Shown: piece by piece, positions 17,376 through 24,921 of the stretch
Layout: each line of letters begins with the position of its first letter
Position numbering within the stretch: the stretch's first letter is position 1
DNA from: a bacterium
GTDB taxonomy: Bacteria; Verrucomicrobiota; Verrucomicrobiia; Limisphaerales; J093
Direction: 5' to 3'
Length of the DNA: 40,051 nucleotides
Assembly: GCA_021823625.1 (NCBI GenBank)
Contig: JAKANS010000034.1
Coordinates: forward strand, 1 to 40,051
Translations under genes and position numbers: made by a program
Notes under the pieces: model-generated
What the model was told of the DNA's origin: nothing
Seen by the model: only the letters and a program-made list of their open reading frames with translations
Database searches by the model: none

Positions 17376-18470
17376 TCACCTCGATGTCCTTACCCGGTAA
17401 AATCGTTTGGGCTGGCCGGTGGCGTTGGTGTCGGTGATCTGAATTGTGCCGCCGGTGCCAGGGATGTTGGTGGCGACGGTTGACCAGACGCCGCTAGTCA
17501 GGTCGTTGGCCCGTTGCCCGTCGTAGTTGCGGCCAGGAACCGTGGCGAAGCTGATGACGCAATTCGTTCCGTCGAGCGCGAAGTTGGTGATTACGGGCGG
17601 CGTGCTGGTACCGCCGACCGGGCCGATCGGTTTGGTGGAAACCACGAAATTGTCGAAATACCGTTCCTGCGTTGCCGGTGAACCGGCGTTCCAGTAGTTC
17701 TCCAGGAACACGGCGTTGATGCCATAGGCGTTGTACGATCCAACCCAGTTTAAGTTCGTCTTCCGCGCTTCGAGTTGTCCGTTGGTCCACAGTTCGAACC
17801 ATCCGTTGGCGGCCCCGGCGTCGTTGAGTTTCATATGCGCTTCGATGCAGTACCATGCGCCGGCATGAGCGCTGTCGAAAATCGGCGTGACGGAGGGCGC
17901 ATAACCCAGCCAGCGCATGTTCGGGAAGTCGTTGTAATGGGTTGTCTTGAGGTTGCCGGCGGGGTCGGTGCCGGAGGCGGGGGCGAGCACCAGATAATTG
18001 TTACCAGTCCCGCCGCTCCAGACGTGGCCGAAGGCTGCTTCCGCCCAGTTGGCATTGGCCAGGATGATGGCGCGAGAGAGTTTGTCGGCACCGCCGCCGC
18101 TCCAGCCGGCTTGCCGCCGCAGATATACTCGCCAATAGAGTTCGCGGTAGTCGTTCGTGCCGGCATCGACCGGCCGGAAATAACTCGAGGGGGTCCGGCC
18201 AAACGCGAGATGCAAACTTCCTGCGCCCACCATGCCACTGGGGAAGATCACCTTCATGCCGGTGGAACCGTTGATCCCGACGGACGCCGTGCGCGTGAGC
18301 CTGCCGCCGGCGTTGTCGTACTCGAAATAGCTCGCGAGCCGGTTCGTTTCAAAATCATCGCACCAGATCCAGTCCGGGTGCGCGGCCCGCCAGTCATCAC
18401 ATTCGGACGCGAACGCACGCGCTGCGAGCACGAGCGCGAAAACCAAGATCAGCCTCTGATCGCGTTTCAT
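17376..18470 (-). CDS. Secreted concanavalin-fold protein with C-terminal FYRVR domain
   Basis: A 364-residue exported protein. A signal peptide (LILVFALVLAARAFA) is followed by a ~230-residue jelly-roll region like polysaccharide lyase or lectin domains: DWIWCDDFETNRLASYFEYD, ELYWRVYLRRQAGW, WYCIEAHMKLNDAG and YFDNFVVSTKPIG. The last ~75 residues (NFALDGTNCVISFATVPG to RFYRVRTSR) form a separate small beta domain. That domain recurs in the fragment just upstream and, more distantly, at the C-termini of both SBBP proteins. Catalytic residues cannot be assigned with confidence. It may bind or cleave polysaccharide. Confidence 0.75.
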   Translation of the reverse strand: MKRDQRLILVFALVLAARAFASECDDWRAAHPDWIWCDDFETNRLASYFEYDNAGGRLTRTASVGINGSTGMKVIFPSGMVGAGSLHLAFGRTPSSYFRPVDAGTNDYRELYWRVYLRRQAGWSGGGADKLSRAIILANANWAEAAFGHVWSGGTGNNYLVLAPASGTDPAGNLKTTHYNDFPNMRWLGYAPSVTPIFDSAHAGAWYCIEAHMKLNDAGAANGWFELWTNGQLEARKTNLNWVGSYNAYGINAVFLENYWNAGSPATQERYFDNFVVSTKPIGPVGGTSTPPVITNFALDGTNCVISFATVPGRNYDGQRANDLTSGVWSTVATNIPGTGGTIQITDTNATGQPKRFYRVRTSR

Positions 18471-18482
18471 ATCTTCTCCCGT

Positions 18483-18736
18483 TTACATCGACGAGCGCAC
18501 TCGGCAAAACCGCTCCGCTTGGCTTGGGGCGTTGGTGTCGGTGATTTGGATCGTCCCGCTGGCGCCGGAAATGTTCAGGGACAACCGTCCACACGCCGCC
18601 GGCCAAATCGTTTGCCCGTTGTACATCGGGGCTCAGACCGGCAACGCTGGCGAAGCTGATGACACAGTTTGCGCCGGTGAGCATCATGTGGGTGATGACG
18701 GGTGGCGATGGCGCTGAGGCGGAGCAAGTTTTTCAT
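18483..18736 (-). pseudogene. Remnant gene: N-terminal leader fused to a C-terminal FYRVR-type domain
   Basis: Starting from ATG at 18736 the minus strand reads MKNLLRLSAIA, a typical signal-peptide start. Almost immediately another frame gives SPPVITHMMLTGANCVISFA, the same C-terminal domain as the neighbouring gene. A further frameshift leads to NISGASGTIQITDTNA and a terminal RFCRVRSSM with stop at 18483. The whole span is 254 bp. This is best read as a paralogue that lost its central part and now carries frameshifts. Confidence 0.6.
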
Positions 18737-18810
18737 GGCTGGGAACAAGCTGGGGTGGGTGAAGGCAAGGTATCAATGTTATGGGTGTGCCTGGCGGGGC
18801 TTGCGGCTCG

Positions 18811-20622
18811 TCACGGTGTGCCGGTTCGCAGCCGGTAGAAGGCGCGAGGGACCCCAGCCGTCGATTCTCCCCAGGCTTGCTCGGAGTTGGTGGCGTTAAG
18901 GGAATGGATGGAAGCCCAACTCGGTCCGGAGCCGACCAACCCGGAACGTTCCACCGTATAGGGAATTCCCGCGGTCAGGTTGGTGAAGGTCACGTCGAAT
19001 GACCCGCCTTGCAGCCGCGGAGACTGGATGCGCAGCGCGGGATTCGGCGGGATGAATTTCGCCACGATGGCATCGTCACTGCCGCCAGCATGATTCGGCT
19101 GCCAGGCGTTCTTCACGGGGAAGCCGGTGCCGCTGCTTGTGCCTACGATGTAGAGCGAACCATCCGCACCAAGGCACCCCGAGCGGCCCTTGTCGCTCGC
19201 GGTCCCGCCAAGGAAGGTCGCATAGAGGATGCTGCTGAAATCCGCGCTGAGACGCACGAGTACCGCGTCGGTGCCCCCTCCCTTGACGCGCTGATAGGCA
19301 TTGGCCGTCACCGGAAAATTTGCCAAGGTGGTTTCGCCCGTGATGAGCACATTGCCAGCGGCATCCACATAGAGGCCGTCCGGATTCTCGTCGCCCCTGC
19401 CGCCAATGAGGGTGCTGGCTATGAGCGCGCCGGTGGGCGAGAGCTTGACAACCGCCCAGTCGAAGGAGCCCCCACCGAAGGTTCTTTGAAATGCGCCGGC
19501 CGTCGTGGGGAAACCGGCACCCGTAGGAAAAGAGGCGTAAACGTTTCCCTGGCTGTCGAGGGCCAGGTTGTGGGTACTCAGATACTCCTCGCCCGGGCCA
19601 CCCAGGTAAGTGCCAAAATCGAGATTCGAGCCGTCTGGGGATAGCTTGGCCACGTAAAAATCCACGACGCCACCGTTATAGGTTCTATCATACGCGCCGG
19701 CTGTGGTCGGCATGTCGGTAGAGGAAACATCAAAGCCCAGATAGACATGGCCGCTGCCATCAACACGGATCGAAGCGGCTTCAGAATCGTCACCCGTTCC
19801 ACCCAACCAGGTCGCCCAGAGCACCCGCGCGCCATCGCTGCTGATCTTGATCGCGCCGCAGTCCCGGCCGCCCTGCGGCGTTTTTTGAAAGGCGTTGGTG
19901 AACCATTCCGGGGGCACGCTGCCGCTGGGCGGGGCGGACTGGTTCGGATACCCGAGCGGGACATAGACGTCTTCATTGGTGTCCACCGCAATGTCCCGGC
20001 AGAGCGTTCCCACGCCGACGTAGCTCGCCCAGATCGGCCTTGATCCGTCGGGGGACAGCTTCGCCACAAAGCCGCTCTGCGAGCCCGCATAGCCCTGGCC
20101 AGGGGTGATGGGTGATTTGAACGCGGGCTGAAAGGAGCCGGCCGTGGTCGGGAACCCCAGTCCGCTCCGGCCACAAACGTAAACATAGCCGGCATCATCC
20201 ACCTCGACGCCATAGGCACGGTCGTAATTGGGGCCACCCAGGTATGTGGACCAAAGGAGGGTCCCGCCGGCGGAGAATTTGCAGACAAACGCGTCACAAA
20301 TCTGTGGGCTATCGCCGCCGCCGCTGCTGAGCGTTCGGTCGTAGGCCCCGGCAGTGGTGGGGAAATTGGCGGAAGCGGTGCCGCCCACCACATAAACGTT
20401 GCCATCCTTGTCCACGCAGACATCTCGCGCCTGTTCCCAACTCGACGCGCCGCCGAAATAGGTGGACCAGGCGAGCGCGTAGTGCTCCAGCGCCCACAAG
20501 GGCGGGGCGGACCCAAACGCGAGGGCGAGGATGGCGGGCACAAGTAGCGACGAGCTCGAGGCACGGCTTCCCGCAGGCGATCCGTGCCAGACGCTTTTTC
20601 GCAGACGTAGATTGCGTCTCAT
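18811..20622 (-). CDS. Secreted SBBP-repeat beta-propeller protein 2
   Basis: A 603-residue paralogue of the protein at 7014-8813. The leader MRRNLRLRKSVWH and signal segment (LLVPAILALAFGSA) match that of protein 1. About seven SBBP-type blades follow, with phrases YLGGPNYDRAYGVEV, VAKLSPDGS and FPTTAGAF. Sequence identity to protein 1 is highest in the first ~75 mature residues and in the last ~200. The C-terminal domain ends FYRLRTGTP. The start at 20622 is fixed by the shared leader and by the operator-promoter 10 bp upstream. Function unknown. The promoter architecture predicts control by BlaI and synthesis from a leaderless mRNA. Confidence 0.9.
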   Translation of the reverse strand: MRRNLRLRKSVWHGSPAGSRASSSSLLVPAILALAFGSAPPLWALEHYALAWSTYFGGASSWEQARDVCVDKDGNVYVVGGTASANFPTTAGAYDRTLSSGGGDSPQICDAFVCKFSAGGTLLWSTYLGGPNYDRAYGVEVDDAGYVYVCGRSGLGFPTTAGSFQPAFKSPITPGQGYAGSQSGFVAKLSPDGSRPIWASYVGVGTLCRDIAVDTNEDVYVPLGYPNQSAPPSGSVPPEWFTNAFQKTPQGGRDCGAIKISSDGARVLWATWLGGTGDDSEAASIRVDGSGHVYLGFDVSSTDMPTTAGAYDRTYNGGVVDFYVAKLSPDGSNLDFGTYLGGPGEEYLSTHNLALDSQGNVYASFPTGAGFPTTAGAFQRTFGGGSFDWAVVKLSPTGALIASTLIGGRGDENPDGLYVDAAGNVLITGETTLANFPVTANAYQRVKGGGTDAVLVRLSADFSSILYATFLGGTASDKGRSGCLGADGSLYIVGTSSGTGFPVKNAWQPNHAGGSDDAIVAKFIPPNPALRIQSPRLQGGSFDVTFTNLTAGIPYTVERSGLVGSGPSWASIHSLNATNSEQAWGESTAGVPRAFYRLRTGTP

Positions 20623-20628
20623 GCGGAG

Positions 20629-20656
20629 ACATTACGACACAGGTAGTAACTGGCAA
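20629..20656 (-). promoter_or_regulatory. BlaI-type operator inside a sigma70 promoter, SBBP gene 2
   Basis: On the minus strand, TTGCCA (20651-20656) and TAATGT (20629-20634) are 16 bp apart, and the palindrome TTACGACACAGGTAGTAA occupies 20632-20649. The ATG lies 6 nt beyond the -10 box, predicting a leaderless transcript. The design matches that in front of blaI. Confidence 0.7.
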
Positions 20657-20657
20657 G

Positions 20658-20788
20658 CCCCGATTTTGCCCCGGGCCATGCGACGGGGAAAATGAGAAAC
20701 GAGCGAAGGGGAGAGGTTCAGCCGCCGGACGCCGGGCGCAGTTCCCTCACGCGCTTGCGCTCATCAAAGGACCAGCGCACCGCGACTT
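20658..20788 (-). pseudogene. Duplicated 3' end of blaR1 and its downstream spacer
   Basis: These ~130 bp match 21664-21793 with few differences. They include the last ~22 codons of blaR1 (SFDERKRVRELRPA...) and its stop at 20718-20720. The duplication ends exactly where repeat copy 3 begins at 20789. It shows that SBBP gene 2 once lay directly downstream of a blaR1 gene, as the third SBBP leader still does. Confidence 0.8.
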
Positions 20789-20825
20789 ACCGATAGGAAA
20801 TCGCTTTTTTGACGCTCCGCGGTTT
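20789..20825 (-). repeat. 37-bp interspersed repeat, copy 3
   Basis: Read on the minus strand it begins AAACCGCGGAGCGTCAAA and ends ATTTCCTATCGGT, the same family as copies 1 and 2. It sits exactly at the break where the duplicated blaR1 end stops. Confidence 0.7.
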
Positions 20826-21039
20826 AGTCGTTCTCGACGAGAGCCGGATGCGGGAAATCTGCACGTCCGGTTCGACGAGGGGGGAGGGCGGCGTTGGTCT
20901 GTATTGCCATAATATGAATCAGCGCCGCTCTCGACTCTACTGGGCCATTTATGATTGGAACCACGAAAGACACGAAAAACACGAACGGATGACGTGAAGA
21001 CCGGCGCCCACCTCTCAACCTCAGCTCCGGACTCTCAGC
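20826..21039. other. Gene-free stretch with an ACCACGAAA-type repeat
   Basis: No gene is supported. The segment 20959-20989 reads AACCACGAAAGACACGAAAA followed by ACACGAA, an intergenic repeat type common in this kind of genome; a larger relative lies at 38951-39040. Confidence 0.5.
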
Positions 21040-21549
21040 TTACCGGGCCTTCTGCATTTGCTCTATGGCAATCCATCCTTCCGGCGTGATGCCCATGATT
21101 TCCGTTGCAACGCCCAACGTTTGGTAGGTGTCGAAGAACGCCATTCGCGCAACGGGGTGGTCCACTTCGCTGATGATGGCACGGCCTTGTTCGCGCAGAT
21201 CGTGGATCACCTGATCGAAGCCGCCAACCGGCAAACGGAAAGCGATGTGCTGTATGCCGCCTGCGGGAAACCGGGCGAGGTAGTCATGGAACATGCTTTG
21301 GCCGGAAACAGGTTGGACGAGCTCGATGAAGGCACCTCCGTTAAAGGCTTGGGTGGTGAGCCATTCACCGACCACGACCTTGCCGTAGTAGGTCATGCCC
21401 AATTCGTGCGCGCGCATGGATGCCGGCTTGGGGAAGCCGGCTATGCCCAAGGCGCCCGTGAGGAATCCAACGGCGGCGTGAATGTCCGGGACCACCCAGC
21501 AGATTTGGGCGAGTTCGAGGCCAGCGATCGGGTTGTTGAGATTGCTCAT
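21040..21549 (-). CDS. VOC-superfamily (glyoxalase/bleomycin-resistance fold) protein
   Basis: A 169-residue cytoplasmic protein with paired beta-alpha-beta-beta-beta modules of the vicinal oxygen chelate fold. Landmarks are LAQICWVVPDIHAAVGFLTG, FIELVQPVSGQSMFHDYL, GIQHIAFRLPVGGFDQVI and the C-terminal GVATEIMGITPEG. Metal ligands would be expected at the first His/Gln and final Glu positions. The pattern is closest to methylmalonyl-CoA epimerase or lactoylglutathione lyase-like proteins, and the substrate is unknown. Its ATG overlaps the stop of a 25-codon SBBP leader remnant (ATGA), so it appears to be translated from the BlaI-type promoter upstream. That would place it under BlaI control by rearrangement. 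Confidence 0.75.
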   Translation of the reverse strand: MSNLNNPIAGLELAQICWVVPDIHAAVGFLTGALGIAGFPKPASMRAHELGMTYYGKVVVGEWLTTQAFNGGAFIELVQPVSGQSMFHDYLARFPAGGIQHIAFRLPVGGFDQVIHDLREQGRAIISEVDHPVARMAFFDTYQTLGVATEIMGITPEGWIAIEQMQKAR

Positions 21550-21623
21550 GTTTGTTGGCAGTCCGGAACTGATAGGAAATAGTCGTACCGGATGTTTTTC
21601 CGCGGACATTGATTTCGTGCCAT
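21546..21623 (-). pseudogene. Third SBBP leader remnant, 25 codons
   Basis: From ATG at 21623 the frame reads MARNQCPRKNIRYDYFLSV and ends PDCQQT. The first ten residues align with the leaders of the two SBBP proteins (MTRNQCLRK-, MRRNLRLRK-). The frame then enters repeat copy 4, and its stop overlaps the VOC start. It is the stub of a lost third SBBP gene lying 100 bp downstream of blaR1. Confidence 0.65.
21568..21608 (-). repeat. Interspersed repeat, copy 4 (diverged)
   Basis: Read on the minus strand it contains GTCCGCGGAAAAACATCC and ends CTATTTCCTATCAGT. The TTTCCTATCAGT end is identical to that of copy 2; the middle is less similar. It lies at the join between the SBBP leader remnant and the VOC gene. 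Confidence 0.5.
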
Positions 21624-21633
21624 GCGGAGAGAT

Positions 21634-21661
21634 TAGTTAGGACAGACGTAGTAAATGGCAA
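21634..21661 (-). promoter_or_regulatory. BlaI-type operator/promoter with 4-bp duplication, upstream of SBBP remnant and VOC
   Basis: The minus strand has TTGCCA at 21656-21661 and an operator-like TTAGGACAGACGTAGTAA (plus-strand reading) at 21637-21654, with one half-site base changed relative to the other copies. A TTAG duplication pushes the downstream sequence 4 bp away, so the -10 and ATG spacing differs from the SBBP promoters. Activity may be weakened. Confidence 0.5.
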
Positions 21662-21723
21662 GCTCCGATTTTGCCCCGGGCGATGCGACGGGCGAAAATG
21701 AGAAACGAGCGAAGGGGAGAGGT

Positions 21724-23172
21724 TCAACCGCCGGACGCCGGGCGCAGTTCCCTCACGCGCTTGCGCTCATCAAAGGACCAGCGTACCTCCACTTGGCTGG
21801 CGGGTTTGGCGTGGGCGATGGCAGCAAGGATTTCGGGGGCATATCCGCCATGGGTATCGCCCACCCACGGTGCTTCAAATCGTTGCGGATGGCCCCCACC
21901 CGACGGGGCCAATTCCAGTGCCTTTTCCTCCACGCGGCGGACGGTCCCTGCCGTGACGCCTTCGCCGGTGATCAAGCGAATACAGCGCAGGCCGGTCACG
22001 TTCGCCCAGTTCACCGAAAAGTGCTCGCCCGGCTGGATGCTGGTGAAATCCACGTTGCCTTGGCGAGACGGCGCATCAATCATGAACCGCCAAGCGCGGC
22101 CTTCCGCATCCAGAAGGAGAAGCTGGTTCGCAGAAACTTCGCGCACCGTCCCCCTGGTGGTGCCGTCCTGGAGGCTGGCGGGCCCGGGTTCGCGGACCAC
22201 GAACTCGACCCGCACGGTGGCGCCGGTCAAAAGCAATGCGAAGAGTGCAAGGAGCGATGCCTTGGACCAAGGCCCGGTGCGGCTTCGCGTGGTCGCGACC
22301 AACCGTCGGACCCGCGTCACGAGCGGATGCTCTGCCGAGGCATGGACGCCAACCAGCAACCGGTGCGGCTTCCCCGCCAGCCGCTGCAACACGTCGGCGA
22401 ACCGCAACCGCTCATCCGGCGTGGCGGCGGCGGCATCGTCGCACGCCCACTCGGCGCTTTCAATGAACGTCCGGACAGTCCACCACGCGGCGGGATTGAA
22501 CCATTGCGGCAAAGCCAGCAACCGGATGGCGAAACTCTTCCACAGGTCGCCCCGCCGGTGGTGCGCCCATTCATGTCGGAGAATTGCCTCTTGTTCCTCC
22601 AGACTCGTCGCGGCGAAGAATGCCGGCGGCACGACCAACGCCACGCGTCCCGGCAGACGACACAGCAGCGGCCCGACACCTTCACAGGCCAGCACGACCG
22701 GAGGGTCCGACTGACGACAGCCGAGTCGCCGCCAGTGTCGCCACATAGGCAATGAAGCCGGACGCGCCGCGCGCAACCGACGAAGCAGCCGGACATAGTT
22801 GAACGCCCAAACCAGCGGCAGAATGGCAATGCCACCCACCCACGCCGAGCCGATGACATTTCTCGCCGTCGTCCAGACACAATTCTGAGGGGCCACCCTT
22901 GCCCCCGATGATGCTGCGGGAACGGGTCCGGCCGCACGTTCCTTGTCTGCCCAGTTCTCTCGGGCAGATGTCGCCTCGACGACCGCCAGCCTGATGGGCA
23001 CGGAAAAGAACATCCATCCCGGCAGCAAAACCAGCACACAGGCCAGGCGGCACCAGCCGGGCGCATCGTGAAATCGCCGCGCCAACAGCCACCGAAACAC
23101 CAAAGCGCCCAGCAACACCCAGAGGGCGCCCTTGACGAGTTGCGGGAATAGCTGCTCAAACGCGGCTGTCAC
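21724..23172 (-). CDS. blaR1: BlaR1/MecR1-like M56 membrane metallopeptidase
   Basis: A 482-residue signalling protease. N-terminal membrane helices (GALWVLLGALVFRWLL, LACVLVLLPGWMFF, IAILPLVWAFNYVRLL) surround a cytoplasmic zinc metalloprotease domain with HEWAH at 200-204 and ESAEWACDDAAA downstream. In BlaR1/MecR1, signal binding outside activates this domain and leads to loss of the BlaI repressor. Here the ~150-residue extracytoplasmic C-terminus (from VRVEFVVREPGPAS) lacks the SxxK/KTG-type penicillin-binding domain, so the signal is not obviously a beta-lactam. The start at 23172 leaves 4 bp to the blaI stop. Its 3' end is duplicated at 20658-20788. Confidence 0.85.
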   Translation of the reverse strand: MTAAFEQLFPQLVKGALWVLLGALVFRWLLARRFHDAPGWCRLACVLVLLPGWMFFSVPIRLAVVEATSARENWADKERAAGPVPAASSGARVAPQNCVWTTARNVIGSAWVGGIAILPLVWAFNYVRLLRRLRAARPASLPMWRHWRRLGCRQSDPPVVLACEGVGPLLCRLPGRVALVVPPAFFAATSLEEQEAILRHEWAHHRRGDLWKSFAIRLLALPQWFNPAAWWTVRTFIESAEWACDDAAAATPDERLRFADVLQRLAGKPHRLLVGVHASAEHPLVTRVRRLVATTRSRTGPWSKASLLALFALLLTGATVRVEFVVREPGPASLQDGTTRGTVREVSANQLLLLDAEGRAWRFMIDAPSRQGNVDFTSIQPGEHFSVNWANVTGLRCIRLITGEGVTAGTVRRVEEKALELAPSGGGHPQRFEAPWVGDTHGGYAPEILAAIAHAKPASQVEVRWSFDERKRVRELRPASGG

Positions 23173-23176
23173 GACA

Positions 23177-23578
23177 TCACTTTCTCGCCTGGTTCTTCTC
23201 CGCCTCCTGAATCAGCCGCCTCATCTCCTTAAGGTCTGCCGCCGACACGGACGGGTCGTTGACCAGATGCGCCACCAGCGGCACGGCACCGCTCACCCGT
23301 TCCAGCAGTAGGGACATCATCGGCCGGGAGACTTCCTCGGGCTTGAGCACGGCGTCGTACCGGGCGGGGCGCTCGGCGGATTTCCGCACTGCCTGCTTGG
23401 CCACCAGCCGGTCCAGGCGTGTCTGGACAGTCGTGTAGCCGACGTCACCCTGCAGTTCGCACATCGCGCGATGCGCCTCGGACAGGCTCACCGCTCCTCT
23501 TTGCCAGAGCATCTGCATCAGGGTCATGTCCCCCGCCGACAGGCGCTGCGGACGCTCGTGTTTCTTACGCTTCAACAT
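23177..23578 (-). CDS. blaI: BlaI/MecI/CopY-family repressor
   Basis: A ~133-residue winged-helix dimeric repressor. The DNA-binding half reads RLSAGDMTLMQMLWQRGAVS, then GDVGYTTVQTRLDRLVAKQAV, the characteristic BlaI recognition-helix region. The C-terminal helices carry the dimerisation segment and the site where such repressors are cleaved after M56 protease activation. It lies immediately upstream of blaR1 in one operon. ATG at 23578 is used; GTG at 23584 is possible. A palindrome 13 bp upstream (23591-23608) implies autoregulation. The same palindrome type upstream of the SBBP genes defines a probable regulon. Confidence 0.88.
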   Translation of the reverse strand: MLKRKKHERPQRLSAGDMTLMQMLWQRGAVSLSEAHRAMCELQGDVGYTTVQTRLDRLVAKQAVRKSAERPARYDAVLKPEEVSRPMMSLLLERVSGAVPLVAHLVNDPSVSAADLKEMRRLIQEAEKNQARK

Positions 23579-23587
23579 CGGCACCAA

Positions 23588-23615
23588 CTTTTACGAACAC
23601 TGTCGTAAATGTCAA
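23588..23615 (-). promoter_or_regulatory. Autoregulatory BlaI operator in the blaI-blaR1 promoter
   Basis: The minus strand has TTGACA (23610-23615), a 16-bp spacer and TAAAAG (23588-23593). The near-perfect palindrome TTACGAACACTGTCGTAA lies at 23591-23608. Only 9 nt separate the -10 box from the ATG, so the mRNA leader is absent or only a few bases long. Confidence 0.75.
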
Positions 23616-23924
23616 GCGGGGCGCGTATCGAAAAGGACGTTCGAGTCCTACCTACAACGCGCGCAGTGGCGGCAACGAACCCTCCTAGACTAGCGCGTAA
23701 AGTCAGGCAGGCCATTGTACGGCGAAGTTGGAAGTTTCAAGGATACTTCGGGTCGGCTCAAACACGAAAACACTCGCCGCTTCCGTTCCTTATCAGAAGC
23801 TTTCGATGATGCCGTTATGACAACGTGGAGATTATGCGCCGTGCTGACTTGCCAGCGCCAAACGATGCCCCAACGCCACAAGCGGACGGCGAAGAGTTTG
23901 TTGCTATCGAGTCGCATGGTTCGT
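23616..23924. other. Intergenic stretch, nothing recognised
   Basis: About 310 bp upstream of blaI. Open frames exist on both strands, but none has a recognisable family, signal peptide or ribosome-binding site. Confidence 0.4.
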
Positions 23925-24773
23925 TTAGCGGGTGATGTTACCGGTACGCTGTGCATCGTCCGCGATTTTTTTGCCCAGGGCAAGAATCGCTCGCGCCCCA
24001 CCCGTGACGCCGAAAATGTAACCCGAGAACGGTGTGTGCTTCGCTTTGTATCCGGGGAACAGTTCGAACCCCTTTCCACCCCAAGGAAGCAGCTTGACGA
24101 TCGGCACGGCGCTCACCGGCATTACGCCTCCCCAGCCAGCGCCGGTATCCGAGTGATACAGTCCCAGGATGAACCAACCCTTGTAGTTGAGCGGGCCCGC
24201 ATCGTCCGGTCTCGCGCCGCAATGTTCTCGATGTTGCTCTCGACGCGGTTGTAATAGTGGCCGGGATAGGGAACGTATCGCCGAAGCCACTGGTCGGCGC
24301 CGTAAATCTCGTAGTTTCCACCGCCGTTGGAGATGTCCACGACGCTAACGAACCAGGCGAGGTAGTCCACTTTGATGAACGGGCGGTCCTTGTGGATGGT
24401 GATCTCCTGAACGGCATCCGGGCGCCCCTGAAGACCCTGCCATCCAAGCCGGTTCCGCTCAGGTCCATCCATGAGGATGACGGCGTTGGTCAACTCGCCT
24501 CGCCAGGCGGCGGCGTCAATCCGACTTCCCGCCAGGTTGGTGTTGGCCGTCTTGATGGCGGATTCGCGAATCGCCGTTTGTATTTGGCGCGAAATAGCCG
24601 TAGCGAACGCGAAGGCGACTGTTTTCAAGAATCGCTTCCCAATGACCGGCTTGGTCCTTGCCCGCCTGGACCCGGCCCCAATCGGGGGTCTGGCCCGAGG
24701 TCCCTGCTCCACCACAAAAAGCGACCAGCCAGCCCAATACGATCTGTTTGGTCCAGGAATGCCGCACGGTCAT
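23925..24773 (-). pseudogene. Secreted protein of unknown family, two frameshifts
   Basis: ATG at 24773 opens a signal peptide (TKQIVLGWLVAFCGGAGTSGQ) and a sequence with ENSRLRVRYGYF. Near 24560 the conserved-looking sequence passes to a second frame (AIKTANTNLAGSRIDAAAWR, then HKDRPFIKVDYLAWFVSVVD). Near 24205 it passes to a third (GPLNYKGWFILGLYHSDTGA, ending at the stop at 23925). Joined, the three pieces would give about 280 residues. I do not recognise the family; the aromatic-rich beta-strand pattern suggests a carbohydrate-related secreted protein. It follows the GH16 gene on the same strand. Two indels mean either a decayed gene or sequencing errors. Confidence 0.65.
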
Positions 24774-24921
24774 AGACGATCGGCGGAGCGCATGACCTGA
24801 TGCGCTCAAGTGTTTTTTCTTAGTGATGACCAATCCCGCCAGCCAAAGAAGGTGCTTTGTCATAGTTGGAGTTTCCTGGGTCTGGTTCATTGCTACAGGC
24901 TCTCGCCTCCGCGCTGATCGT
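24774..24921. other. Short gap with a possible orphan signal-peptide start
   Basis: On the minus strand an ATG at 24863 reads MTKHLLWLAGLVITKKKH, a signal-like start that runs into the next gene without a mature domain. It could be another leader left after a deletion. No more can be said. Confidence 0.25.

Noticed and set aside
20809..20997. Short plus-strand ORF ending in NHERHEKHERMT
   Set aside because: The tail is a translation of the common ACCACGAAAGACACGAA intergenic repeat, not a protein domain.
21655..22755. Plus-strand ORFs across blaR1
   Set aside because: Antisense shadows; the minus strand has HEWAH and membrane helices of an M56 protease.
24612..24650. Possible further copy of the 37-bp repeat (TTCAAGAATCGCTTCCCAATGACCGG)
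   Set aside because: The bases are in frame with the plausible protein sequence AGHWEAILENSRLRVRYG of the frameshifted gene. Similarity to the repeat is low and probably chance.
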